NCBI GenBank assembly: GCA_028280885.1 | Contig: JANQKY010000046.1 | Span: 1 to 64,000 of the forward strand | Direction of reading: 5' to 3' | Length of the DNA: 64,000 nucleotides | Origin: Tepidamorphus sp. | GTDB lineage: Bacteria; Pseudomonadota; Alphaproteobacteria; Rhizobiales; Tepidamorphaceae | Shown here: piece by piece, positions 9,683 through 19,550 of the stretch | Layout: every line of letters starts with the position of its first letter | Position numbering within the stretch: position 1 is the stretch's first letter | The notes under the pieces: model-generated | What the model was told of the DNA's origin: nothing | Database searches by the model: none | The model's input: the letters and a program-made list of their open reading frames with translations, nothing else | Position numbers and translations under genes: made by a program

Positions 9683-10444
9683 ATGGACTTCACCCCGACC
9701 GAAATGATGACGATTGCCGCGGCGCGGCCCTTGCGCAGCGATTTCGTCTGCTTCGTGGGCATCGGCCAGCCGTCGGCGGCCTGCAATCTCGCCCGCCTGA
9801 CGCATGCCCCTGATATCACGCTGATCTACGAATCCGGCACGATCCGCACACGGCCCGACGTGCTGCCGCTGTCGATCGGCGATGGCGAACTCTGCGACAC
9901 GGCGCTGACCACCGTCTCTGTGCCGGAAATGTTCCGCTACTGGCTGCAGGGCGGCCGCATCACGCTGGGGTTCCTGGGGGGTGCCCAGATCGACCGCTTC
10001 GCCAACCTGAACACGACCGTCGTCGGCCCCTATGACGCGCCGAAGGTCCGGCTGCCCGGCGGCGGCGGCGCGCCGGAGATCGCGGCCCATTGCGGCGAGA
10101 TCTTCATCACCATGAAGCTCAGCCCGCGCGGCTTCGTCGACCGGCTCGATTTCTTCACCTCGATGGGCCATGGCGAGGGCGGCGACCATAGGGCGCGGCT
10201 TGGCCTGGGGACCAAGGGTCCGACCAGGGTGATCACCGATCTGTGCGTGATGGAACCGGACGCGCAGACCAAGGAACTGGCGGTGACCTCGATCCATCCG
10301 GGCGTTACGCGGGAGCAGATCACGGCCGCCTGCGGCTGGCCGCTCAAGTTCGCCGCAAACGTCGCCGAGACGCCGGCGCCGAGCGACGAGGAACTGACCG
10401 TCCTGCGCGCCCTGCACGAGCGAACGCGACTGGCGCACTCTTAG
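9683..10444 (+). CDS. CoA-transferase subunit B, 3-oxoadipate (CatJ/GctB) type
   Basis: Beta subunit of the CoA-transferase, 253 residues. The catalytic glutamate that forms the enzyme-CoA thioester is visible as E50 in IYESGTIRTRPD, as in the GctB family, and GGAQIDRFANLNTTVVG and GGGGAPEIAAHCGE follow. The ATG at 9683 sits behind GAGGAGGCG. No thiolase (pcaF) or other aromatic-pathway gene follows, so the pair is detached from its pathway here. The stop codon overlaps a hairpin, CACTC-TTA-GAGTG at 10436-10448. Confidence 0.85.
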   Translation: MDFTPTEMMTIAAARPLRSDFVCFVGIGQPSAACNLARLTHAPDITLIYESGTIRTRPDVLPLSIGDGELCDTALTTVSVPEMFRYWLQGGRITLGFLGGAQIDRFANLNTTVVGPYDAPKVRLPGGGGAPEIAAHCGEIFITMKLSPRGFVDRLDFFTSMGHGEGGDHRARLGLGTKGPTRVITDLCVMEPDAQTKELAVTSIHPGVTREQITAACGWPLKFAANVAETPAPSDEELTVLRALHERTRLAHS

Positions 10445-10590
10445 AGTGGGCGCACCCGTAGACCGGGACTCTCCGGCACGGAAGCAAGCCGCGCCAGATT
10501 ACAGCAGACGATTCGACATCGCGTGGCTTACTCGATGCGCGCTCTGCCGCGCCGCCGGGAAATTCCAGATCGCCCTGCCCCATTTGCGCC

Positions 10591-10620
10591 ACTTTGCACC
10601 TCCATATACTTTGCAATACA
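10591..10620 (+). promoter_or_regulatory. Candidate promoter with two ACTTTGCA half-sites
   Basis: ACTTTGCA occurs at 10591-10598 and again at 10608-10615, 17 bp apart. A good -10 hexamer, TATACT (10605-10610), overlaps the second copy; a weak -35 (TTTGCG, 10583-10588) lies 16 bp upstream of it. The same word forms a dyad at the start of the uppS-like gene (11762-11778), so it is probably the operator of the winged-helix regulator encoded in this unit. Binding is inference. Confidence 0.5.
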
Positions 10621-10640
10621 GAGTGATTGGAGATAGCAGG

Positions 10641-11294
10641 GTGCGAGACCTTGACCGGGCACTGTCCGACATCGAAGACATTCGCGGCCGCCTGGCCGAG
10701 GCCACCGCGTTCCGCGGTTTCGGCCCGGGCACGATGGCGGCGACCGGGATCCTGGCGGTGATCACGGCGTTTGCCCAATCGGCCGTCATGGGCGCGGACG
10801 GCTATGCGCCGATCGTCTATTTCGGCGGCTGGATCGTGATCGCGGTCATCAGTTGCGCGCTGATCGGCATCGAGACCGTGATCCGTTCGCGCCGGATCCA
10901 TTCGGGCCTTGCCGACGAGATGATCCAGGCGGCGATCCTCGCCTTCCTGCCGGCCGGCGCGGCCGGTCTGTTTCTGACCATCGGCGTGTTCCGCTTCGCG
11001 CCCGAGGCCCACTGGATGCTGCCGGGGCTGTGGCAGGTGCTCGTCGCCATCGGCATCTTTTCGGCCGCGCGCACCCTGCCGCCAGGCGTCCGGCTCGTCG
11101 GGGCCTGGTATTTCGTCGCCGGCTTTGCCGTCTTCGCGCTGGCCAGCGACAGCGGCATCCGGATGGACTGGCCAGCACCCGCCACCGTGCCATCGCTTTC
11201 GCCCTGGCTGATGGGCGTGCCCTTTGCCGTTGGCCAGATCGCGATGGCGATCGTGCTCTATCGTGCCGCGCAGGAGGCGAAGCCCGATGCCTGA
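10641..11294 (+). CDS. Six-helix integral membrane protein of the uppS2 unit
   Basis: I do not recognise a named function. The 217-residue protein has a charged N-terminal helix (RDLDRALSDIEDIRGRLAEATAFRG). About six transmembrane segments follow, the first two at roughly 33-52 and 60-82 and the last ending near residue 210. The start is GTG 10641 with GGAG 9 nt upstream; an earlier GTG at 10446 would add 65 residues of non-conserved character and overlap the promoter. It overlaps the next gene by 8 bp, so the two are translationally coupled. It may sense or transport a lipid or envelope precursor, given the prenyltransferase downstream. Confidence 0.75.
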   Translation: MRDLDRALSDIEDIRGRLAEATAFRGFGPGTMAATGILAVITAFAQSAVMGADGYAPIVYFGGWIVIAVISCALIGIETVIRSRRIHSGLADEMIQAAILAFLPAGAAGLFLTIGVFRFAPEAHWMLPGLWQVLVAIGIFSAARTLPPGVRLVGAWYFVAGFAVFALASDSGIRMDWPAPATVPSLSPWLMGVPFAVGQIAMAIVLYRAAQEAKPDA

Positions 11295-11685
11295 ACCCGA
11301 TACCGCCCCGTTCGCCTATGACGGGCTCGATCGCGTCATCCACGAAAAGGCGCGGCTTGGCATCCTCACCTCGCTGATCGGCCACCCGAAGGGCCTCGCC
11401 TTTTCTGACCTGAAAAGATTGTGCGGGCTGACCGACGGCAACCTGAGCCGGCATCTGCAGATCCTGCAGGAGGCCGGCCTCGTCGACATCGAGAAGGGCT
11501 ACAGGCGCAACCGGCCGCTGACCACCTGCCGGATCACGGCCGAGGGCCGGACGCGCTTTCTCGACTATGTCGCCGTCCTCGAACAGGTCGTCGCTGATGC
11601 CGCCAACGCGGCGCAAAGGCAGGATAGCGCGGGCGACGGCGATCCGGACGCGCAGCCGCACAGTCTGAAACCGCAAACCGGCTGA
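11287..11685 (+). CDS. Winged-helix transcriptional regulator (PF13601-like)
   Basis: A 132-residue regulator made of one winged-helix domain: ARLGILTSLIGHPKGLAFSDLKRL, recognition helix region LTDGNLSRHLQILQEAGLV, and wing IEKGYRRNRPLTTCRITAEG. A C-terminal helix and a disordered tail follow. The fold matches the ArsR/MarR-like group often placed in PF13601 (winged helix DNA-binding). The ATG at 11287 overlaps the stop of the membrane protein gene. It likely binds the ACTTTG sites at 10591-10615 and 11762-11778. No metal-binding cysteines are present, so a metal signal is unlikely. Confidence 0.85.
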   Translation: MPEPDTAPFAYDGLDRVIHEKARLGILTSLIGHPKGLAFSDLKRLCGLTDGNLSRHLQILQEAGLVDIEKGYRRNRPLTTCRITAEGRTRFLDYVAVLEQVVADAANAAQRQDSAGDGDPDAQPHSLKPQTG

Positions 11686-11751
11686 TTTCGGGCAACGGGG
11701 CTCGCCGAAGGCGCCCGATCGCGCCTTCCCACACCGCACTGGAGACCGCGT

Positions 11752-12477
11752 ATGACTATTAACTTTGGATTGCAAAGTACACTGCAGCGAAAACTGCATG
11801 TCGCCATCATCATGGACGGCAACCGGCGCTGGGCGACGAACCGCAACCTGCCCAAGAGCGTCGGGCATGATGCCGGCGTGCTGGCGGTGCGCCGGACCGT
11901 CTGGGCCGCGCCGGACTACGGCATCGGCACGCTGACGCTCTATGCCTTCTCCACCGAGAACTGGAACCGGCCGAAACATGAAGTCGCGGCCCTGATGCGG
12001 ATGCTGCGACGGTTTCTGGTCAGCCATACGAGGGATCTCGTCCGCCATGGCATCAGGTTGACGGTGATCGGCCGGCGCGACCGGTTGCCCGCCGATGTCG
12101 TCGAGGCGGTCGACCTGGTGGAGGCCGAGACGGCCGGCGGCACGGCGCTGCATGTCCGCGTCGCGCTCGACTATTCCGGCCGCGACGCCATTCTCGAGGC
12201 GGCTAGGCGGGCAACGGGTCCGTCCGACTTCACCGCCGACGGGTTTTCCCGGCTGCTGACCGGCCTGACAGCCGAGCAGGATGTCGACCTGATGATCCGC
12301 ACCAGCGGCGAGAAGCGCCTCAGCGACTTCCTGCTGTGGGAAAGCGCCTATGCCGAACTGTTCTTCCTCGACAAGAACTGGCCGGATTTCGAGGAAGGCG
12401 ACCTGGCCGCCGCGCTGAGGTTCTTCTACGAGAGCCGCCGGCGGGCCGGGCGGCTGCCGGAGAAGACGGCGGCTTAG
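11752..12477 (+). CDS. Second UppS-like cis-prenyltransferase
   Basis: A 241-residue homologue of undecaprenyl diphosphate synthase, which condenses isopentenyl units in cis to make lipid carriers. The catalytic motif is intact (HVAIIMDGNRRW, Asp22), as are GHDAG and YAFSTENWNRP. The C-terminal substrate motif is altered: RTSGEKRLSDFLLWE where the housekeeping enzyme usually has RTGGE-RLSNFLLWQ. The housekeeping uppS normally sits between frr and cdsA, so this is probably a paralogue. GGAG lies 7 nt before the ATG. An ACTTTG-N5-CAAAGT dyad lies inside codons 4-9. The product chain length is unknown. Confidence 0.85.
   Translation: MTINFGLQSTLQRKLHVAIIMDGNRRWATNRNLPKSVGHDAGVLAVRRTVWAAPDYGIGTLTLYAFSTENWNRPKHEVAALMRMLRRFLVSHTRDLVRHGIRLTVIGRRDRLPADVVEAVDLVEAETAGGTALHVRVALDYSGRDAILEAARRATGPSDFTADGFSRLLTGLTAEQDVDLMIRTSGEKRLSDFLLWESAYAELFFLDKNWPDFEEGDLAAALRFFYESRRRAGRLPEKTAA
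11762..11778. promoter_or_regulatory. ACTTTG-N5-CAAAGT dyad at the start of the uppS-like gene
   Basis: A perfect 6+6 bp inverted repeat with a 5 bp spacer lies 10-26 bases after the A of the ATG. The half-site is the same as in the promoter of the unit at 10591-10615. Its position inside the coding start suggests a roadblock or a second, internal promoter control point. Confidence 0.5.
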
Positions 12478-12530
12478 GGTGAGCCGGGACCACGACGGAG
12501 GGGGTGGTATCGGGTGCCCGCACACTCTGC

Positions 12531-13037
12531 TGTCATTGCCGGGCTTGTCCCACTACTGTCTGGTTCAATCTCGGGACGTCGATTAACCGATTGCCTCGCA
12601 TGATGTTTTCGGCAAAAGACGGTGGCGGGACATGGACCCACTCAACTGCCAACTCAGCCATCATCAACTCTGTTTTCCTCAACGAAAGCGGTGTCTGGCA
12701 TCGCTCGCCATTCCTCCTCCGTGTCATTGCCGGGCTTGTCCCGGCAATCCATGAACACAGGCGCCAGCGCCCATTCTAACGGCGGTGTTCATGGATCCTC
12801 GGAACAAGTCCGAGGATGACAGCCGAGGGGGTGGCCGGGCTGAAAACCAAAGCCCCGTCGCCGCTGAACCGGACAGTAGTGGGCTTGTCCCGGCAATCCA
12901 GGAACACCTCCGCTGGCCACTGTGTTCATGGATGCCCGGAACAAGTCCGGGCATGACATCCGAGCGGGTGGCTAGGCTGAAAACCAAAGCCCGCCGCCGC
13001 TGAACCGGACAGTAGTAGGACAAGCCCGGCAATGACA
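12531..13037. repeat. Dispersed repeat families A and E block
   Basis: No gene is supported between 12478 and 13228. Copies of family A (TCATTGCCGGGCTTGTCCCGG and its complement, with inner GGATTGCCGG and ATCCATGAACACAG arms) lie at 12531-12551 and 12723-13037. The latter is a long nest of inverted copies with CCGGACAGTAGTGGGC junctions. Between them, 12556-12662 is a diverged element also found at 19240-19345 (family E). Small open frames here only translate the repeats. Confidence 0.75.
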
Positions 13038-13070
13038 GCGTGGTGGGGGAGGCAGGGCACCATCCTCTCC

Positions 13071-13207
13071 CTCGTCATCCCGGACGGCCGTCAGGCCAAG
13101 CCGGGATTGGAGAGCCCGTGTCGGTGCCGGTGGGACTTTGGGCCGCCACGGTTCTCCGATCCCGGATATTCGCTATCGCGAATTCCGGGATGACGAGGGA
13201 GAGGATG
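13071..13207. repeat. Dispersed palindromic repeat, family B
   Basis: Outer arms TCGTCATCCCGGA and TCCGGGATGACGA enclose a middle with GAGCCCGTGTCGGTGCCGG and the inner palindrome ATTCGCTATCGCGAAT. It lies just downstream of gyrB. Other copies are at 33945-34089, 34337-34398, 43341-43469, 60845-60930 and 63331-63480. Confidence 0.75.
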
Positions 13208-13228
13208 GTGTCCTGCCCGAAACCCGCC

Positions 13229-15769
<2,541 letters not shown>

Positions 15770-15894
15770 TTAGCATTTCGGGCGACCGTTTGCCGAGCCC
15801 GAAGAGGGGAAATGGCGCGCCATCCCGCGAGCCATCGCCAGTGTCGTTCATATGGGGATTTCAGCCGCCTTTTACAAAGCCGGTTTCGCTGCTC

Positions 15895-16503
15895 CTATCC
15901 GCGCGTCGCGATCGCGCCGGCCGCGCCCAGCATCGCCGTTCCGGCGATGCGGTTGAGGGTTCGTTTCGCCCGCGACGAGGTGAAGATCAGCCGGGCCCGC
16001 GCGGCGAGCGCCGCATAGAGGCCGATCACCACCGCAAGCACCAGGGCGACGATGCCGGAGAGCTCGACGAAACCGACGAGCGACACGCTGCCCAGGTCGA
16101 TGATGGTCGGCAGGAGGGCGAGATAGAACAGGATCACCTTGGGATTGCCGAGCGTCACGAGCAGGCCGGCAAGGAAGGTCGACCGGCCGTTGTCCTGCGG
16201 CCGGACATCCTGCTGCCCGGGCCTGGCCGTGAACAGGCGGATCGCCAGATAGATCAGATAGGCGACGCCGAGCCAGCGGATGACGATGAAGACCGTGCCG
16301 AAGGAGGCGGCGATGACGCCGAGCCCGAAGGCGGCCGCCGACAGATAGACGATGTCGCCGGCGATCAGGCCGAGGATCATCGGCGTGGTGCTGCGGAAGC
16401 CGCTCGACAGGGCGCGCGCCACCACCGCCGCGATCCCGGGTCCGGGCGTCGCGGCGCCGAGCGTCAGCGCGGCGGCAAAGGCGATCAGGCTGGTCCAGTC
16501 CAT
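15895..16503 (-). CDS. LysE/RhtB family amino-acid exporter
   Basis: A 202-residue inner-membrane exporter with about six hydrophobic segments. The N terminus LIAFAAALTLGAATPGPGIAAVVARAL contains the family signature GPGP-like turn after helix 1; the LGNPKVILFYLALLP motif of helix 4 is present. Members expel amino acids such as homoserine, threonine or lysine; the substrate is not predictable. It lies between recF and gyrB on the same strand, an insertion into the usual replication gene order. The 221 bp between it and gyrB hold only a weak hairpin (15777-15803). Confidence 0.88.
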   Translation of the reverse strand: MDWTSLIAFAAALTLGAATPGPGIAAVVARALSSGFRSTTPMILGLIAGDIVYLSAAAFGLGVIAASFGTVFIVIRWLGVAYLIYLAIRLFTARPGQQDVRPQDNGRSTFLAGLLVTLGNPKVILFYLALLPTIIDLGSVSLVGFVELSGIVALVLAVVIGLYAALAARARLIFTSSRAKRTLNRIAGTAMLGAAGAIATRG

Positions 16504-16574
16504 GAGAAGAGGTTTTAGCGGCTGGCGCTGCCGGCGTACAGGCCGGCGGGCGCGGGGCTGGGCTGCAGGCCTGG

Positions 16575-17741
16575 TCAGACCGGCCTCACCGCGCCCTCCG
16601 AGACCTCGAAGCCCTGCGCATCGGCGGCGATATCGGCGAACAGCGCGCGGTCCGTGCCGGTCATCCAGGCCTGGGCGCCGAGCGCCAGGATCTCGGCGAA
16701 CAGGGCCGAGCGGCGCATGTCGTCGAGATGGGCGGCGACCTCGTCGAGCAGCAGGAGCGGCGCCATGCCGCCCGACGCCGCCGTCACGAGACGGGCATGG
16801 GCGAGGATCAGGGCGATCAGCAATCCCTTCTGCTCGCCGGTCGAGCCAAGCGCTGCCGGCAGGTCGCGGGCGGCGTGGATCACCTCAAGGTCGGAGCGAT
16901 GGGGGCCCGTCAGGGTGCGGCCGGCGGCGGCATCGCGGGGCCGCGTGGCGGCGAGCCGGTCGCGATAATCAGCTTCCACGTCGACCGCGGGACGGCCGTC
17001 GCGGAGCATCTCCTCGAAATCGCCCGTCATCGCCACGCGCGGCACCGGGAAGACGCCGCTGCCGCGCGCCTCCAGCAGCGCCTGCAGCCGCGCCACCGCA
17101 TCCGCCCGGGCAAGCGCAACCGCAACCGCGCGCTCCGCCATGGTCTGCTCGATCCCGTCGAGCCAGCGGCCGTCGGGACGCGGCTCCTCCAGCACCCGGT
17201 TGCGCTGGCGCATCGCCTTTTCGAAGTCGCCGACCCGGCCCGCATGGCCCGGATCGAGGGTGAGCACAAGCCGATCGAGAAAGCGGCGGCGGTCGGAGGC
17301 GGGGCCGGTGAACAACCCGTCCATCGACGGCGTCAGCCACAGCGCCCGGACGATCTCGCCAAGCGCGCCGACCGACGGGGCCGGCTGGCGGTCAATCCGC
17401 ACCGTCCGCCCTGTCTCGCCCTGGCGGTGGCCGGTGCCGAGATCCGTCGTATCACCGGACCGCGCAATGGTCGCGGCGACGGCGAAGGCGTCGGCACCGA
17501 TGCGGATCACCGCGTCGAGGCCAGCGCCGCGCAGGCCGCGGCCGGGGGTGAGATAGGACAGCGCCTCGAGCAGGTTGGTCTTGCCCGCCCCGTTCGCCCC
17601 GGTCAGCACCACCGGGCGCGGATCCAGGTCGAGGCGCAGGCTTGAATAATTGCGGAAATCGGTCAGGACGAGCCGCGTGACGGCGATGGCGCCGCCCGGC
17701 CGATCGGTCCCCTCGTCGATCTGGAAGTCGTGGTCCGGCAG
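16575..17741 (-). CDS. recF: RecF recombination/repair ATPase, with probable CTG start
   Basis: RecF is an SMC-like ATPase that loads RecOR and RecA at gaps. Walker A is VVLTGANGAGKTN, the signature is STGEQKGLLIALILAHARL, and Walker B is PLLLLDEVAAHLD. The first GTG (17612) would remove the essential first strands VTRLVLTDFRNYSSLRLDLD, which are clearly encoded upstream. Between that point and the in-frame stop within dnaN there is no ATG, GTG or TTG. A CTG at 17741, with GGAGG 9 nt upstream, gives 388 residues. The gene follows dnaN by 37 bp. The stop codon lies in a hairpin (16568-16585). Confidence 0.94.
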   Translation of the reverse strand: MPDHDFQIDEGTDRPGGAIAVTRLVLTDFRNYSSLRLDLDPRPVVLTGANGAGKTNLLEALSYLTPGRGLRGAGLDAVIRIGADAFAVAATIARSGDTTDLGTGHRQGETGRTVRIDRQPAPSVGALGEIVRALWLTPSMDGLFTGPASDRRRFLDRLVLTLDPGHAGRVGDFEKAMRQRNRVLEEPRPDGRWLDGIEQTMAERAVAVALARADAVARLQALLEARGSGVFPVPRVAMTGDFEEMLRDGRPAVDVEADYRDRLAATRPRDAAAGRTLTGPHRSDLEVIHAARDLPAALGSTGEQKGLLIALILAHARLVTAASGGMAPLLLLDEVAAHLDDMRRSALFAEILALGAQAWMTGTDRALFADIAADAQGFEVSEGAVRPV

Positions 17742-17778
17742 GGCCTCGGCCCTCCGCTTGGGATGCCGCCCCGCGCTG

Positions 17779-18897
17779 CTAGACGCGCATCGGCATCAGC
17801 ACGTAGAGCGAGGCCCGCTCGCCCTCGTCGCAGATCAGCGTCGGCGAACCGGGATCGGCCAGCTCGAAGCGCGCCTCGCCGGTCTGGAGCTGGTCGACGA
17901 TGTCGAGGAGATAGCGGGCGTTGAAGCCGATCTCCAGCGCGTCCGCCCCGTAGCCGACCGCGATCTCCTCCGTCGCGCTGCCCGAATCCGGGTTGTTGAC
18001 GGTCAGCACCAGCTTGTCGTCATCCATGGCGAGCTTGACCGCCCGGCCGCGCTCGCTGGAGACGGTGGACACGAGATCGACGGAACGGCGGAAGGATTCC
18101 CGGTCGACCGTCATCACCTTGTCGTTGCCGGTCGGGATCACCCGGCCGTAATCGGGGAAGGTGCCGTCGATCAGCTTGGAGGTCAGCACGACCTGGCCGA
18201 TGGTGAAGCGGATCTTGTTGGTCGACAATTCGATGCCGACGCTCTCTTCCGGATCTTCGAGCAGCCGCTGCAATTCCTGCACCGCCTTGCGCGGCACGAT
18301 CACGCCGGGCATGCCCAGCGACCCGTCCGGCGCCTCGATCTCGACGCGGGCGAGCCGGTGGCCGTCGGTGGCGACCGCCCTGAGCACCGGCGGATCGGCA
18401 TCGTCGACGGTGTGGATGTAGATGCCGTTCAGATAGTAGCGGGTCTCCTCCTGGGAGATCGCAAACTGGGTCTTGTCAATGAGCCGCTTCAGATCCTCGG
18501 CGGGCAGCACGAAACGATGGGTGAACTCGCCGGCGGTGATGTCGGGGAAGTCGGATTCCGGCAGCGTCTGCAGCGAGAAGCGGGCGCGGCCGGCGGTCAG
18601 CACGATGGTGCTCGCGTCGGGCCCGGATTCAAGCTGCACCTGGGCACCGTCCGGCAATTTGCGGACGATGTCGTAGATGACATGGGCCGGCACCGTCGTC
18701 GCGCCGTCCTGGGCGACATCGGCGGGGACCGCCTCGACGACCTCGATGTCGAGATCGGTCGCCTTCAGTTGCAGCGCGCTGCCGTCGCCGCGGATCAGCA
18801 CGTTCGACAGGATCGGGATCGTGTTGCGCCGTTCGACGACGCGATGCACATGACCGAGCGATTTCAACAATGCGGCGCGTTCAAGCGTGACACGCAT
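17779..18897 (-). CDS. dnaN: DNA polymerase III beta subunit (sliding clamp)
   Basis: The beta clamp encircles DNA and tethers polymerase III. The 372 residues match the family and show the three-domain repeat. The N terminus MRVTLERAALLKSLGHVHRVVERRNTIPILS is canonical, and the C terminus ends LYVLMPMRV, with the conserved hydrophobic cleft residues. The ATG at 18897 is clear. It is followed at 37 bp by recF and is separated from dnaA by a 641 bp gap holding repeats. Confidence 0.98.
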   Translation of the reverse strand: MRVTLERAALLKSLGHVHRVVERRNTIPILSNVLIRGDGSALQLKATDLDIEVVEAVPADVAQDGATTVPAHVIYDIVRKLPDGAQVQLESGPDASTIVLTAGRARFSLQTLPESDFPDITAGEFTHRFVLPAEDLKRLIDKTQFAISQEETRYYLNGIYIHTVDDADPPVLRAVATDGHRLARVEIEAPDGSLGMPGVIVPRKAVQELQRLLEDPEESVGIELSTNKIRFTIGQVVLTSKLIDGTFPDYGRVIPTGNDKVMTVDRESFRRSVDLVSTVSSERGRAVKLAMDDDKLVLTVNNPDSGSATEEIAVGYGADALEIGFNARYLLDIVDQLQTGEARFELADPGSPTLICDEGERASLYVLMPMRV

Positions 18898-19239
18898 GGT
18901 GGGGAATCCTGTCCTGACCGTCGGCGGCAGACGCTTGCGCCGATCCCTATTCCTTCGTCATCCGCCCCGCGGGAGAGACGGGTGACCCCGTCGCGCGCGC
19001 CTTTCCGAAGCGGCGAGGACGGAGAACTTGCCCAGAATACGACGGTTTTGCAAGTGCACAACGATCCTGGCGAATCTGGCCGCCCGGTCTGTGCAAAAAG
19101 GGCAGGAGAAAGCCGCCGGAACAGGTCCCGGCGGCCGCAGGTGCGTCGTGGGTCGGGCAGGAGACCGGCTTCCCCGGCGCCAGGGCAAGCCCCACCCGGA
19201 CAGATCGTCCTCGAGCCTGCTCAGGGGAGGCCTTCGTTG
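18898..19239. other. Gap upstream of dnaN, no gene seen
   Basis: This stretch should contain the dnaN promoter on the minus strand. I see no convincing reading frame, tRNA or DnaA box (TTATCCACA-like). It runs into the family E repeat at 19240. Confidence 0.4.
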
Positions 19240-19486
19240 CTGTCCGGCTCAAATGTGCTTATACCGCCTAAATTGTTGCCTGCCATGGCGTTTTCGGCAC
19301 GCTGCGGTCGCGGGATACGTACCCCATCCACCAACTCAGCCGTCATGCCCGGACTTGTTCCGGGCATCCATGACCACAGTCGCTGGCGCAGGTGCGCATG
19401 GATTGCCGGAACAAGCCCGGCAATGACAGCAGAGTGTGGGGCCAGGCTGAAACCCAAAGCCCCTTCCCGCTAAACCGGACAGTGGC
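19240..19486. repeat. Repeat block E plus A between dnaN and dnaA
   Basis: 19240-19345 is homologous to 12556-12662: both start CTGTC(C/T)GG(C/T)TCAA, share TTGCCT, GTTTTCGGCA and CGGGA, and end CCAACTCAGCC(A/G)TCA. A family A copy follows at 19346-19486, with GTCATGCCCGGACTTGTTCC and the complementary GGAACAAGCCCGGCAATGAC arm, closing in TAAACCGGACAGTGG. Confidence 0.7.
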
Positions 19487-19550
19487 GGGAGGCCGCTCAG
19501 GCCTCCCCCTTTTCCTCAGTCGATTCAGGGGAGGCCGCTCAGGCCTCCCC
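19487..19550 (-). terminator. Duplicated hairpin at the end of dnaA
   Basis: The 22-base unit GGGAGGCC-GCTCA-GGCCTCCCC occurs at 19487-19508 and again at 19529-19550. Each copy folds into an 8-9 bp GC stem with a 5 nt loop. The dnaA stop codon (TGA, complement of 19539-19541) lies in the loop of the second copy. There is no U-run, so classic intrinsic termination is uncertain; RNA 3'-end protection is possible. Confidence 0.5.

Noticed and set aside
12504..13032. Several small open frames in the 12.5-13.0 kb gap
   Set aside because: They translate the palindromic repeats; similar peptides appear in every repeat block in all frames.
15777..15803. Terminator between lysE and gyrB
   Set aside because: TTCGGGC/GCCCGAA can pair, but the loop is 13 nt and there is no U-run; too weak to call.
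17650..19473. 607-codon plus-strand frame over dnaN
   Set aside because: Antisense of dnaN and repeat translation; not a gene.
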